In this document: in pieces, positions 26,045 through 35,220 of the stretch
Layout: the number at the start of each line of letters is the position of its first letter
How positions within the stretch are numbered: the stretch's first letter is position 1
Source: Streptomyces sp. TP-A0874
GTDB lineage: Bacteria > Actinomycetota > Actinomycetes > Streptomycetales > Streptomycetaceae
Assembly: GCF_001748085.1 (NCBI RefSeq)
Contig: NZ_BBZK01000016.1
Coordinates: forward strand, 1-47,034
DNA: 47,034 nt
Reading direction: 5' to 3'
Notes under the pieces: generated by a model
What the model was told of the DNA's origin: nothing
Databases searched by the model: none
The model's input: only the letters and a program-made list of their open reading frames with translations
Program-made: the position numbers and the translations under genes

Positions 26045-29000
26045 TCAGCGCGGTGGGGCGATGGGCTCGGTGGGGTCGTGTGCCCAGAAGGCGGCGGTGA
26101 CGCGCTGAACGAGGAGGGACTGGTCGCTCGGCGGGTCATCATCGCTGTCCACGGCGTGCGGCACGAGGACCCTGGTGCGGGCCACGCGCCGTCCGTCTTG
26201 TGCCATGAGCGGACGCAGGACGTTGACGAGTTGTGTGGCGGTGCAGTTGGGGTCCGGCAGCACGATGGCGTCGAGGTCGCGGGGCAACGGGTTGTAGCTC
26301 CTGCGTACGCAGCGGATGACCGGCTGGTCGTGTGCGTACCGCCCTGCCGGCGGGTCGTCTTCCAGGAGAATCGCCGCGTCGAGCATGTCCACCGCCAGTT
26401 GCATGCCGAACTTATGGGCCTCGCCCTTCGTGGCCAGTACGACCGCGACACGGCGCAGCCGGAGCCGTTCGATAATCTGCGCGGTTGCGCTGGCTTCGGT
26501 GGACCATTGCCGCGGACGCCGCGAGGCGAGGTTTCTGCGGACGCGGACCACCGCCAGCTGGCAGGGCGCCAGCAGTTCTTCGTCCTCCAGCGCCTGCCGG
26601 CTCGTCGGGACGACGTGGCTACCGAAGATCTTTTGTGCAGGCATGTGAACCGCCCAGTCCACGTCGCGCGCCTTGAGGCCGGGTGCCATCTGGCGGGGGA
26701 TGCGTGGAGTGGCCGTCAGATAAATGCGCCGCCGGGCCAGGATGCGGTCGTCGTAGTGGATGCCGGCATAGGGGTGTTCCGGCGTGATGATGCCCTCTGC
26801 CGTGCGGTGCGCTTCTTCGACGACGAGGTGTCCCCAGGCAGGCAGGTCGTGGCGACGGTGGCTGTCGGCGACCAGTCGGGCATCTGCGTAGCGGGCGAAC
26901 ACCAGCGCTCCGGGCGGCTGCTGTCTGATCCAGTCGGCCAGATCGGCAGCGCTGGTCAGACGGGCACCACCGTGCGGGCCGAAGCCCAGGCCCGCCTGCG
27001 GCCTGTCGCCCACTTTCCGCCAGGTGGCGGCGGCTTTGCGGAGGTAGAGCACATCCGGGCCGAGGATCAGGCAGGTTTCCGGGGCAAGTTCAAGCACGGC
27101 GGACGCGATGGTGGTGGTCTTGCCTGCTCCGGCAGGCATGCTGATCAGCGTCCGGCGGCCGCCCCCGCCGAAGATCATCGGGGCCAGGCCCGGTGGCGGC
27201 TCGCTCTCGGCCGTCCAAAACACCGGGCCGTGCGCACCCACCAACGCGGCAATGTCCTGGAGAGCCGGTTCCTCCCCAGCCGCGGAATTGCTCGTGACGG
27301 CAGCGGGGGTCTGTGTTGATGGAAGCGGTGCCGGCGGCGTCTGTGCGCGCTGGGAAGCCGGTGTCCACTCCATGGCCAGTGCGTCCAAGGATGCGATCTC
27401 CTCGCTGCTGAGGGCACCTTGGCGGGCCTGGGCACGCAGGTCGGTGATCCATGGGCCGAGCGGGAAGCGTCGGTCGCCTTCGCCGGCGTGGAAGTCGGGC
27501 GGGACCTGCAAGTGGTGGTGCTGGCGGTAGAAGTGCCGGGCGGCGCGCAGGCCGCCTGCGAAGTGGTTGGTGGGGGTGCGACGGAGCGCCAGGGCCAGCG
27601 GGCTGTCCTTGAACGGCAGTGCCGCCAGTTGCTGGCGCTGCTCCTTGGCCAGGGTGGGGAACATGTCGAACTGCCGGTCGAGCCATCGGGTTACGTGGTC
27701 TGCGTCACCGGGCAGAGGGCCGGGGGTGATGACGGGAGGCGACGTGCTGTCGCGGACCCGTGCCAGGGTGCGCTGCCATGCGTCGGACCAGTGAGGGTTC
27801 CACCAGCGGTCGATGTCACGCAGGGCGCGTCGGTAGGGGTCGGGCAGGGTGCCTGCGTCGTCCTGGCCGCGCTGCTGCAGGAGCCACTGCGCGAGAGGGC
27901 GGCGCAGGTAGGTCTCCTGCGGGTCGTGGGGAAGGAGGTGGCCGTGCTCGCGTGCGTAGGCCTGGGCGGTTTCGAGGAAGGCCTCGGTGCTGTCCGGGTC
28001 GTGGCGCCAGGTGATGTTGAAGGTGGCCAGTGCGGCGACGCGGGCGGCGGGCAGGTGTCCGGCGGCTTTGAGGGCGCGCTGATAGCCGAGCCAGCAGCCG
28101 AGATGAAATCCGTCGTCGGTGATGTGGTTGCTGGGGACGTTGAGGTGTCCGTGTTCGGTCTGGAAGGTCCGGGCAGCGGCCATCCCGGCGTCCCAGATGT
28201 CTGGTTCGGGTTCCATGATGCGCAGCATCAGGTGGGGGGCGATCTCCAGGGCACGGGCGGGGCGGACGGCGTAGTCGGGGGTGGAGATGAGCAGGCGGCG
28301 GCCGCTGATCGGCAGGCGGTAGAAGTAGTGCTCGTCGTAGGCCCGCAGCGCGATCATGACTTGGTGGAGCAGGTGGTAGGGCGTGCCGAAGGTTGCTTCT
28401 TCGGGGCGCTGCCCGGGGCCGAACAGAACGGGGATGATCAAGGTGGAGACCTTGTTCATGCCGGGGCCGATGCGCAGGGCCCGTCCGATGGCCTGGATGA
28501 TGTCGATGGTGGACTGCTTGGGGTCGGCGAACAGGACAGAGTCGGCCAGTGGGAAGTCGACGCCTTCGACGCACAGGCGGACATTGCACAGGACGCGGAG
28601 TTCGGCGAGCGAGCCTTCGGGCCGGGCTGTCGGGGCTTGCCCGAAGTGGCTCATGCGTTCGCGCCGCACCGGCCGGGAGTGCTTGTGGTGGATGCTGGAC
28701 ACCCACAGGCCGTCGGCGTGTTGGCCGGGGATGGCGGCGGCGGTCTGCGGGAGGGTTTCGGCGAGGGCTTCGCACTGCGCGATGCTGCGGCTGAAGGAGA
28801 CCGTCCGCTGAATGTGGTGGTCCTCGCGGGCTTTGAGCAGGGCCAGTTGGGCTGCGGCGACCCGCGCGGCATCGGCCTGCGGGGTGCGGCCCCGCTTGGT
28901 GCGGCTGGTCAGGAAGGCGCGCAGCTGCGGGTGGTGGATCTCGGGGGCCGCGATGCGGTAGTCGGCGAGTCTGCCTTCGTGGATGGCCTCGGCCAGGGAG

Positions 29001-29662
29001 TAGCGGTAGGCGACGGTGCCGTAGAGCGATACATCGTCCATGGAGGCGATCGGTTCGGTGACGACGCCCCGGTTGACGTCCCAGATGCGGGGTGTGGCGG
29101 TGAGGTAAAGGCGGTGGCGGGCGGGGATGGCGGCGTCGTCGTGGATGACGCCCCAGGCCTTGCTGCGGGCTCCGGCGGTGCGGTGGGCTTCATCGACGAT
29201 GGCGATGTCCCAGCGGGGCAGTTGATGGTCGCGGTGGGCCAGGCGGAGCTTCTTGAGGGCGGCGTAGGTGGCGAAGACGTTGACCGGGCCGTCGGCGTCT
29301 CGTACGGCTTGGGCCAGGTGTGCCGGGTCGCTTGTCATGGTGAGGATGCCGTCGAGGACGGGCTCGCTGGTTTGCGGATCGGAGCAGACACCGAGGTAGC
29401 GGCCCGGGCGGCCAGCGGTGTACCAGACGCGGGCGGTCTGGTTCAGCAGGTCCAGGGTGGGCAGCAGGGTCAGGCTGCGGCTGTTGGCGGTGATCTCGTG
29501 GGCGATGTGGACGGCGAGGTGGGTCTTGCCGGTACCGCACGGCATGATCACCTGTTGTCGTGTGCGTCCCATCGCGAACGCGTTGAGCACACAGTCCGCG
29601 GCATCACGCTGGCGGGTCCATAGCTTGCTGGACAGGCGTCCGCCGGGAAGATCAAGCTGCAC
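26045..29662 (-). CDS. Double DEAH helicase: active module, HA repeats, degenerate second module
   Basis: The protein has about 1205 residues. Module 1 has Walker A MPCGTGKT (about 40-47), motif II VDEAHRTAG, LTATPRIWD, and motif VI QAIGRALR. HA repeats follow at about 500-780 (TEHGHLNVP, REHGHLL, RQHHHLQVP). A second helicase module then begins, with Walker A MPAGAGKTT (about 840), VEEAHRT in place of DEAH (about 945), and LTATPRIPRQ. It shows no clear arginine-finger motif VI; the corresponding place reads LRPLMAQDGRR. The second module may therefore be a non-catalytic DNA clamp or regulator. GTG 29662 has GGAG nine bases upstream; a TTG at 29671 is possible. It is divergent from the Tn7-like operon. 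I know of no named protein with this two-module plan. Confidence 0.8.
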   Translation of the reverse strand: MQLDLPGGRLSSKLWTRQRDAADCVLNAFAMGRTRQQVIMPCGTGKTHLAVHIAHEITANSRSLTLLPTLDLLNQTARVWYTAGRPGRYLGVCSDPQTSEPVLDGILTMTSDPAHLAQAVRDADGPVNVFATYAALKKLRLAHRDHQLPRWDIAIVDEAHRTAGARSKAWGVIHDDAAIPARHRLYLTATPRIWDVNRGVVTEPIASMDDVSLYGTVAYRYSLAEAIHEGRLADYRIAAPEIHHPQLRAFLTSRTKRGRTPQADAARVAAAQLALLKAREDHHIQRTVSFSRSIAQCEALAETLPQTAAAIPGQHADGLWVSSIHHKHSRPVRRERMSHFGQAPTARPEGSLAELRVLCNVRLCVEGVDFPLADSVLFADPKQSTIDIIQAIGRALRIGPGMNKVSTLIIPVLFGPGQRPEEATFGTPYHLLHQVMIALRAYDEHYFYRLPISGRRLLISTPDYAVRPARALEIAPHLMLRIMEPEPDIWDAGMAAARTFQTEHGHLNVPSNHITDDGFHLGCWLGYQRALKAAGHLPAARVAALATFNITWRHDPDSTEAFLETAQAYAREHGHLLPHDPQETYLRRPLAQWLLQQRGQDDAGTLPDPYRRALRDIDRWWNPHWSDAWQRTLARVRDSTSPPVITPGPLPGDADHVTRWLDRQFDMFPTLAKEQRQQLAALPFKDSPLALALRRTPTNHFAGGLRAARHFYRQHHHLQVPPDFHAGEGDRRFPLGPWITDLRAQARQGALSSEEIASLDALAMEWTPASQRAQTPPAPLPSTQTPAAVTSNSAAGEEPALQDIAALVGAHGPVFWTAESEPPPGLAPMIFGGGGRRTLISMPAGAGKTTTIASAVLELAPETCLILGPDVLYLRKAAATWRKVGDRPQAGLGFGPHGGARLTSAADLADWIRQQPPGALVFARYADARLVADSHRRHDLPAWGHLVVEEAHRTAEGIITPEHPYAGIHYDDRILARRRIYLTATPRIPRQMAPGLKARDVDWAVHMPAQKIFGSHVVPTSRQALEDEELLAPCQLAVVRVRRNLASRRPRQWSTEASATAQIIERLRLRRVAVVLATKGEAHKFGMQLAVDMLDAAILLEDDPPAGRYAHDQPVIRCVRRSYNPLPRDLDAIVLPDPNCTATQLVNVLRPLMAQDGRRVARTRVLVPHAVDSDDDPPSDQSLLVQRVTAAFWAHDPTEPIAPPR

Positions 29663-29876
29663 GGGTGTCAACTCCGCGGTTCTGGCAGGTCAGTGGGTCT
29701 GCCCGAAGATTGCGCAGGGCAACGACCGCGTACTGCCCGCCCGCGGTGTTGCCACACGATCAGGTGAACCGCCGTACGAAACCGACCTGTTCGGTGTTCG
29801 CGCGCGATCTAACTGTTCAGATACAGCACAGGTGGCGGCTGCGCGAGGCCGATCTGTCGGCAGGACGGAGGGCCGC

Positions 29877-30878
29877 ATGGTGTGGGGCCGGAGTCTGGCA
29901 CGCGTGTCGGTACGGCTGGCCGGCCATGAGTCGAACTGCTCGCTGCTGTGGCGTGTGGCGGCGGCTCAGGGCGTGGACATCGCCTTCCTGCTGGACGAGT
30001 TGGGCGAGGGAGAGCCGGGGCAGCAAGCGGTGCAGCCGCATCTGGCCGAGGTTTTCTTGAGCGCTCCGGCCGCAGAGCGGCTCGCCGCGATGCTGAATGT
30101 GGAACTGCCGAGGCTGCAATGGGCGCTGCCTCATCTGCGCGCGACCCACCTGTTGCCCGGGCAGCAGGCCCGGTGGGAATGGCCGTGGTATCCGATGGAG
30201 CACTATCTGATCCCGGCCTGCAGCCGGTGTGTGGCGCTGCGCGGCGGCGGGTGGGGCCCAATCTGGCTGGTCTGGCCCGAGTCCTGGAAGATCTGCGACC
30301 GGCATGGCCAGTTCACCCATGTGCGCCAGTCCGGCTCCGGCGTGGAGTTGGCCCCTCTGGCGCAGGTGGCGCGGGCCCACCGGCAGCACCAGCGGTTCGC
30401 ACGCCGACACGGACCCGTCGGGGCGTACCTGACCGCGGACGGGTTCGCAATCACCGGCTGGTGGTGGCGCACGACGGTCGTGGAGTGCTGGGCACGGCGG
30501 GCACATCGCGCCGGGCGGCCGGAGGGCGACCTGGAGTCGGCGTGGCTGTGGATGTACCCGGAGGCCGTCGCAGTGGCCCGCGCACTGCTGGACTACGAGC
30601 GGCAGCGCGCGATGCGGCCCGGCGGGCCGTGGGCAGCGGCCGAGGCGCAACTGCTGGAGCGCCTGGGGCAGCTGGCCGCTGCGCTTGAGCTGCCGTCCGG
30701 GACGTGGCAGATCCCGGTGGCACAGTGGCTGCACCAACATCACCGATGCAGGCCGCCGATGGCCGGGCCGGGCCGGCCGGTGACGGCACTCATCCACGCC
30801 GACGACGAACAGCAGCAGTCCCTGGTCGAGCGGTGCTGTCTTCCCTGGGACTGGAACGACCCGTCCGTGCCCGTGTGA
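29877..30878 (+). CDS. tniQ: TniQ-like protein
   Basis: This 333-residue protein has the TniQ plan: an N-terminal section (VRLAGHESNCSLLWRVAAAQ, compare the family's ESL.S.L.RLA), then a zinc-binding region CSRC (115-118) with CDRHG (140-144). A helical C-terminal half follows. TniQ links target recognition to the TnsC ATPase in Tn7-like elements. The sequence is divergent, and I give the family from zinc pattern plus neighbours. ATG 29877 follows ACGGAGGG. The operon promoter must lie in 29672-29876, shared with the divergent helicase gene. Its stop overlaps a small downstream frame (GTGA). Confidence 0.65.
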   Translation: MVWGRSLARVSVRLAGHESNCSLLWRVAAAQGVDIAFLLDELGEGEPGQQAVQPHLAEVFLSAPAAERLAAMLNVELPRLQWALPHLRATHLLPGQQARWEWPWYPMEHYLIPACSRCVALRGGGWGPIWLVWPESWKICDRHGQFTHVRQSGSGVELAPLAQVARAHRQHQRFARRHGPVGAYLTADGFAITGWWWRTTVVECWARRAHRAGRPEGDLESAWLWMYPEAVAVARALLDYERQRAMRPGGPWAAAEAQLLERLGQLAAALELPSGTWQIPVAQWLHQHHRCRPPMAGPGRPVTALIHADDEQQQSLVERCCLPWDWNDPSVPV

Positions 30879-31099
30879 GGCGGCGCGGCAGCGCCTGTTT
30901 GCCGCCCGCGGACCACAACTGCTCAGGTTTCGAGCTGGCGTTCACTGGGCCCTTCATCCGGGTGATCGGCTGCTGCGGTGGCTGCGGGCGCCACCCTGCT
31001 CGGCGGATCATGGAACGGGTCTGTCTGAGGCGGGCCTGCCTGGCAGCGAGCGGATGGAGGGGGCGCGCGTGCCGGATGCTCCCCTTAACCAGCAGGTGA
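30875..31099 (+). CDS. Small cysteine-rich ORF inside the Tn7-like operon
   Basis: The GTG at 30875 shares bases with the tniQ stop (GTGA), and the frame runs 74 residues to overlap the tnsA start by 31 bases. This is the packing of a real operon gene. The product is basic and has CCGGCGRH plus three further Cys, consistent with a small zinc-binding protein. I know no counterpart in Tn7-like operons. The alternative is a chance frame in the 190-base gap between tniQ and tnsA; the coupling and cysteine clustering favour a gene only moderately. Confidence 0.4.
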   Translation: MRRRGSACLPPADHNCSGFELAFTGPFIRVIGCCGGCGRHPARRIMERVCLRRACLAASGWRGRACRMLPLTSR

Positions 31100-31797
31100 T
31101 CACCGTCTGCTATCTCGACCGGTTCGGGCGTCGGCGTGAACTGCCGGTGGAGCAGGTCGCTCAGGTGCCGTTCGAGCAACTGGCACCCCTGCAGATGCCG
31201 GTGCCGTATCCGGGCCGGCGGTCCTTCGTCACCAAGGCCTGGGCCTCGGCCACCGGCCAGTCGCTGGCGTGCGGTTCGCTGCGCCAGCAGCGCTGCGCAA
31301 TGCTGCTGGACCGGGATCCGGAGGTAGCCGCGCGCAGCGCCGGGCCGATGGAGCTGCACTGGACGCGGGACGGCTGCGTACAGAGTCTGCAGCCGGGCTT
31401 CGTCGCCTTGCGGGCGGGACGGCGGGAGGTCATCTGCGTGGCTCCTGAGGAGCTCACCGACGCCTGGCACGCCGGGCAGGAACTGCTGGCCCGGGCCGCC
31501 GCCGTGGCCGACTGGCGGGTGCACGTCATGCGGCCGCCGGACGGTGTGGAGCTGGACAACCTGAAGCTGCTGTACGCCGCCCGCAGCCCACAGCAGCTCT
31601 CCCCGGACGATGTCGAGGCGCTGGCCCGGCACTTCACCTCGGCGCGCACCATCCGCTCCGGAGTGCGCGCGGCGGGCCTGCCCACATTCGCGGGCATCGA
31701 CCTGGCCTATCACCTGATCTGGAAACGGCGGCTGCACACCGACATGACCAGACTCCTGACGCCGTCGTCGACGGCATGGCTCGGGGAGGACGGATGA
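31069..31797 (+). CDS. TnsA-like protein with lost catalytic residues
   Basis: This 242-residue protein aligns over its length with actinobacterial TnsA-like endonuclease subunits: an opening VCYLDRFGRRRELPVE, then AMLLDRDPEV, then a C-terminal winged-helix-like part ending IDLAYHLIWKRRLHTDM. In active members the core reads ESWLERD...LLDFDP, then APDFF, then a V-D/Q-V-K/R strand. Here the first segment is CGSLRQQR (Gly69 where Glu is expected), the second is QPGFVAL (Gly110 for Asp), and the third is VICVAPEE. The nuclease site is therefore gone, and it is probably a structural subunit. GTG 31069 has GGAGGGGG five bases upstream. Its stop overlaps tnsB (ATGA). Confidence 0.7.
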   Translation: MPDAPLNQQVITVCYLDRFGRRRELPVEQVAQVPFEQLAPLQMPVPYPGRRSFVTKAWASATGQSLACGSLRQQRCAMLLDRDPEVAARSAGPMELHWTRDGCVQSLQPGFVALRAGRREVICVAPEELTDAWHAGQELLARAAAVADWRVHVMRPPDGVELDNLKLLYAARSPQQLSPDDVEALARHFTSARTIRSGVRAAGLPTFAGIDLAYHLIWKRRLHTDMTRLLTPSSTAWLGEDG

Positions 31798-34118
31798 CCG
31801 CACCGCACGACGCGGCACCGCCCGTCCCGGTATCAGACGGCGCCGACACCCTGGCCCTCGGCGACACCATCACCTTCAGCCGAGCGCACTGGCTGGTGAC
31901 CGCCTTTCACGGTCCGCGGGTCTTCCTCACCGCAGTCGGGGACACCACGGCCGAGCCTTTGATCATCCTCCAGCCGGTGCTGACGTCCGCGAAGGACTTC
32001 GCGGTCCTGAGCCGTGAAGCCCCTCGTACCGTGGTCGCCCACCGCGGACACGAGCTGAAGGCCCTACCCGCCGCCCTGCGCCGCGAGGTCACCCGGTGGG
32101 AACGCATCGTGAAGGAGGTACTGCACCAGCAGGCCCCGAACGTGCCGGCGACCACCCGGCCCAAACCCGCCTTCGACCCGGAGCTCCACACCCTCAAACA
32201 GCGCTACCGCACCAAGGCCAACCAGCTGACCGCGGCTGGCTGGCCGACCTCACCCGCCACCGTCGAGCGCAAGTGCCTCGCCTGGCGCAGGGAGGGCTTG
32301 CTGGGGCTGGTCGACCGGCGTGGCCAGCGCGCCGCCTCCGCGCACGGACGCGTCGATGAGCGGGTGATCGACCTGGTGTGGGAGATCCTGGACGGCGAAC
32401 GCGAAGCGGGGCTGTCGCCGGGCACCTTGTCGCGGCTGATCGGCCGTGTACAGCAGACAGTTCAGGCCCGCTATGCCAAGGAGCTCGCCGACGCCGATGC
32501 CGCCACCACGGCTGCTCTGCTGCCCAGCCAAGCCACGTACTACCGGCTGCTGCAGCGCCTGGGGATCACCGCACACAATGCGCATGTGGTCTCGGCCCGG
32601 CGTGCGGCCGACCCGCCGCTGTCGGTGGCCCGGCCCGGCAGCCGGCGGGCGACCACGGCACGCTGGCCCGGGGAGCTGGTGCAGATCGACACCACCGGGC
32701 TGGATGTCCTGGCCATCGGTGACGACGGGCAGGTCATCTCGGTGGAACTGACCATTGCGATCGATGTGGCCACCCGCAGCATCGTCGGTGCGCTGATCGT
32801 GCCCAAGCGGTTCCGCCGCACTGCCGGTACAGGCCGGTGGCTGGGCGGGCGGGCCACCCGCAGCTTCGACACGGTACAGGTCGTGGCGCAGAGCACCGCA
32901 CCGCTGCCGGTACGGCCGGGGTGGGCCCCGGAAACCTTCATGGACGGCTCGGATCTTCCCTTCGCTGAACTCCTGGCCGCCGACGAGCGGTTCGCCGGTG
33001 CGGCCGCCCGGCCGGTCATCAAACCCGAGACACTCGTCGTCGACCACGGCTCCCCGTTCGTCTCCGCAGACTTCACCCGCTCCTGCAACTCCCTGGGCAT
33101 TGAGGTGCGCGAGGCCCGGCTGCGCACCCCCGTCGACAAGGCGATCGTCGAACGCGCCATGCTGGCGATCAAGACCGGCTTCAGCCAGCACCTGGCCTCC
33201 TACACCCACCACCGTCTGGACCTGCGCGGCAAACACGTCCGCAAGCAGCCGCTGTGGACGATCGCCCGGCTGCAGGAACTGTTCGACCAATGGGTGGCGC
33301 TGCACTGGCAGCAGACCCCGCACGGCGCGCTGCGCAGCCCGTTCACCCCGGGACTGAAGCTCACCCCGAACCAGATGTACGCGGCGCTGATCTCGCTGCG
33401 CGGCTATCGGGCCACGGCGCTGACCGAGGGCGAGAACCGCAAGCTGCTACCGACCGTGTGGGTGCGCATCAACCGCAAGGGCTTCCAGATCAACAACCGC
33501 ACCTACAACCTGGACAAGGGGACCCTGGATCCCTTCCGCGGCTCGTCCGGGCTCGCGGCCTTCCAGGGACGCTGGGAGGTGCACTACTCCCCCAACCAGC
33601 CCGAGGTCGCCTGGCTGTTCGACCACCGGGCCGACCCAGACGGCGACCCGTGGGTGGAGGTGCCCTTCATCCACCGGCGCCTCCTACGCGACCGGTGGAC
33701 CGAAGAGAGTTGGGAGCAAGGGCTGCAGGTCCATCTCGCCGCCGGCGGCCGCCGCCACGACGAGGCCGCCATCGCCCGGGCCACGCAGCGTCTGCTGTCC
33801 ACAGCCACCGACGGGCCCGGGCCCGATGACATGCCCGCTGTCTCCGCCCGTTCCCTGCCCGCGCCCCGCCTCCGGCCAGTGGCGCCCAAAGAGCCCTATG
33901 CCGCCGGGATGCCGCCGCTGGATCCACAATCGGTACGGCCTTTCCGCCGCCTCGATCGCCCCGCTGCACAACTGTTCACCGCCGGCGAGTCCGCCCAGGA
34001 CAGCGCACAGAGCGTCGATGCCTTCCTCGCCTCACTGCCCGAACTCAATCCGCCCGCCGACGGTGAGAACGGCCCAAGTGGCCAGCAAGGACAGGACATT
34101 GAAAGCACCGGTACGTGA
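31794..34118 (+). CDS. tnsB: TnsB-like DDE transposase (Mu/rve superfamily)
   Basis: This 774-residue protein has helix-turn-helix sections at about 130-260, an RNase H-like catalytic core, and a C-terminal Mu-type barrel. The catalytic triad is intact: Asp299 (VQIDTTG), Asp417 (VVDHGSP) and Glu453 (KAIVERA), the last two with the classic 35-residue spacing. A C-terminal tail of about 120 proline-rich residues would contact TnsC. TnsB cuts and joins 3' ends. ATG 31794 overlaps the tnsA stop. It alone in this operon keeps full catalytic signatures. Confidence 0.9.
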   Translation: MTAPHDAAPPVPVSDGADTLALGDTITFSRAHWLVTAFHGPRVFLTAVGDTTAEPLIILQPVLTSAKDFAVLSREAPRTVVAHRGHELKALPAALRREVTRWERIVKEVLHQQAPNVPATTRPKPAFDPELHTLKQRYRTKANQLTAAGWPTSPATVERKCLAWRREGLLGLVDRRGQRAASAHGRVDERVIDLVWEILDGEREAGLSPGTLSRLIGRVQQTVQARYAKELADADAATTAALLPSQATYYRLLQRLGITAHNAHVVSARRAADPPLSVARPGSRRATTARWPGELVQIDTTGLDVLAIGDDGQVISVELTIAIDVATRSIVGALIVPKRFRRTAGTGRWLGGRATRSFDTVQVVAQSTAPLPVRPGWAPETFMDGSDLPFAELLAADERFAGAAARPVIKPETLVVDHGSPFVSADFTRSCNSLGIEVREARLRTPVDKAIVERAMLAIKTGFSQHLASYTHHRLDLRGKHVRKQPLWTIARLQELFDQWVALHWQQTPHGALRSPFTPGLKLTPNQMYAALISLRGYRATALTEGENRKLLPTVWVRINRKGFQINNRTYNLDKGTLDPFRGSSGLAAFQGRWEVHYSPNQPEVAWLFDHRADPDGDPWVEVPFIHRRLLRDRWTEESWEQGLQVHLAAGGRRHDEAAIARATQRLLSTATDGPGPDDMPAVSARSLPAPRLRPVAPKEPYAAGMPPLDPQSVRPFRRLDRPAAQLFTAGESAQDSAQSVDAFLASLPELNPPADGENGPSGQQGQDIESTGT

Positions 34119-35220
34119 TCCGCAGTCCCCGCCCGCTCCCCCAGCCCCGCCGGCCCCCGACCTCGCCGGTCCGCCGACTACCCTGCTGGGGTGGCGCACC
34201 CGCCTGCGGCAACCGCCCTTCCAGCCCCCGCCCCTGGTTCCACTGCCGCCGCAAGACCCCTCCTGCGCCGACAGCGAGGAGGCACGGGAGAACGATCCCC
34301 GCGTCCGCTACCACGCCGACCTCGGCCTGATCGAAACCACTGACATCGAGCGCGGACTGCACCTGGCACGGCGGATGCTCCGGCGAAACGGCGAGCGCCG
34401 CCAGATCGGCCCGCACGTCGCCATCGACAGCGACTACCGCGGCACCGGCAAACGCACCCTGCTGCACCACATCGGCATGGGCCACCAAGGCCGCCACGAG
34501 AAACTGCACGGCATCGACGACACCCGCATCCCGGTCGTCTGCATCAACGCCCCGCCCACCCCGGGCACCCCGGCCGACTGGTCCGCCGCCCTGGCCACGT
34601 TCCTGGGCTGGGACCTCTACCGCGCAGACACCGACAGCCGACCCGTGCAGCGCGTGAAGGACTTCACCGGGCCCGCCGTGCACGTGATGCGCACCCACCA
34701 CGTGGAGGTATGCCTGGTCGACGGCGTCGACCGGCTGCGCACCGAGGACCTGCAGCCTACCTTCGACTTCTTCGACTACCTCGCAGACGAACTGAGCCTG
34801 ACCATCTTCTGGAGCGGCATTGGCTCCAGCGACATCCTCCGCGAAGCCCGCACCGCCCGCATCCCCGCCCTGCGCCGGACCAGCGACGCCGCCCCGCTGC
34901 GCCAGCGGCCCGTACCCACCTTGTGGGTCAACCGGCTGCCGCCCCGCTGCCCCGAACACCCCGACGAATGGCCCCGAGCCCTCGCCAGCTTCGACGGAAG
35001 ACTCCAACTGTGCCACCACCGGCCCGGCAGCCTCCTGGAACTCGACGAAGAACTCTACGAGATCACCGACGGGCTCATGGAGAACCTCACCCCACTGCTC
35101 AGCATGGCCGCGCAGATCGCCATCCTCGATGGCACCGAAGCGGTCACACCCGAGGTCCTGCACGACGCCGCCCGCTACCTCGATCTGCCGGGCAAGGATG
35201 ACACCAACGGCGCATGGTGA
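34099..35220 (+). CDS. TnsC/TniB-like AAA ATPase with altered Walker motifs
   Basis: I start this 373-residue protein at TTG 34099, preceded by AAGGACAGGA and overlapping tnsB by 20 bases. A proline-rich lead of 55 residues precedes an AAA fold. The Walker A loop reads GTGKRT (115-120), where relatives have GK(T/S)T. The Walker B strand reads CLVDGVDRL, with Gly209 where relatives have the catalytic Glu (LVDE). Sensor-type and C-terminal segments (FDGRLQLCHHRPGSLLEL, ILDGTEAVTPEVL) match TniB-like proteins. The ATPase may bind but not hydrolyse ATP. TnsC proteins polymerise on DNA and pass target choice from TniQ to TnsB. Confidence 0.75.
   Translation: MKAPVRDPQSPPAPPAPPAPDLAGPPTTLLGWRTRLRQPPFQPPPLVPLPPQDPSCADSEEARENDPRVRYHADLGLIETTDIERGLHLARRMLRRNGERRQIGPHVAIDSDYRGTGKRTLLHHIGMGHQGRHEKLHGIDDTRIPVVCINAPPTPGTPADWSAALATFLGWDLYRADTDSRPVQRVKDFTGPAVHVMRTHHVEVCLVDGVDRLRTEDLQPTFDFFDYLADELSLTIFWSGIGSSDILREARTARIPALRRTSDAAPLRQRPVPTLWVNRLPPRCPEHPDEWPRALASFDGRLQLCHHRPGSLLELDEELYEITDGLMENLTPLLSMAAQIAILDGTEAVTPEVLHDAARYLDLPGKDDTNGAW

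Larger units (their letters stand above)
29877..35220 (+). mobile_element. Tn7-like transposition gene block (tniQ-tnsA-tnsB-tnsC), ends not found
   Basis: Four coupled plus-strand genes encode TniQ-, TnsA-, TnsB- and TnsC-like proteins, the core of a Tn7-like transposon. I could not find terminal inverted repeats or TnsB-site arrays either in 29672-29876 or in 35221-35565, so the extent is only that of the genes. Loss of catalytic residues in TnsA and TnsC makes it uncertain that the block still moves; it may be a derived or domesticated system. Confidence 0.6.

Noticed and set aside
27419..29623. 734-codon frame antisense to the double helicase
   Set aside because: Composition of an antisense shadow; no recognisable motif.
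29672..29876. Left terminal repeat of the Tn7-like element
   Set aside because: Short GTTCAG/ACAGC pieces are present, but no repeated site shared with 35221-35565 or 41472-41944 could be shown.
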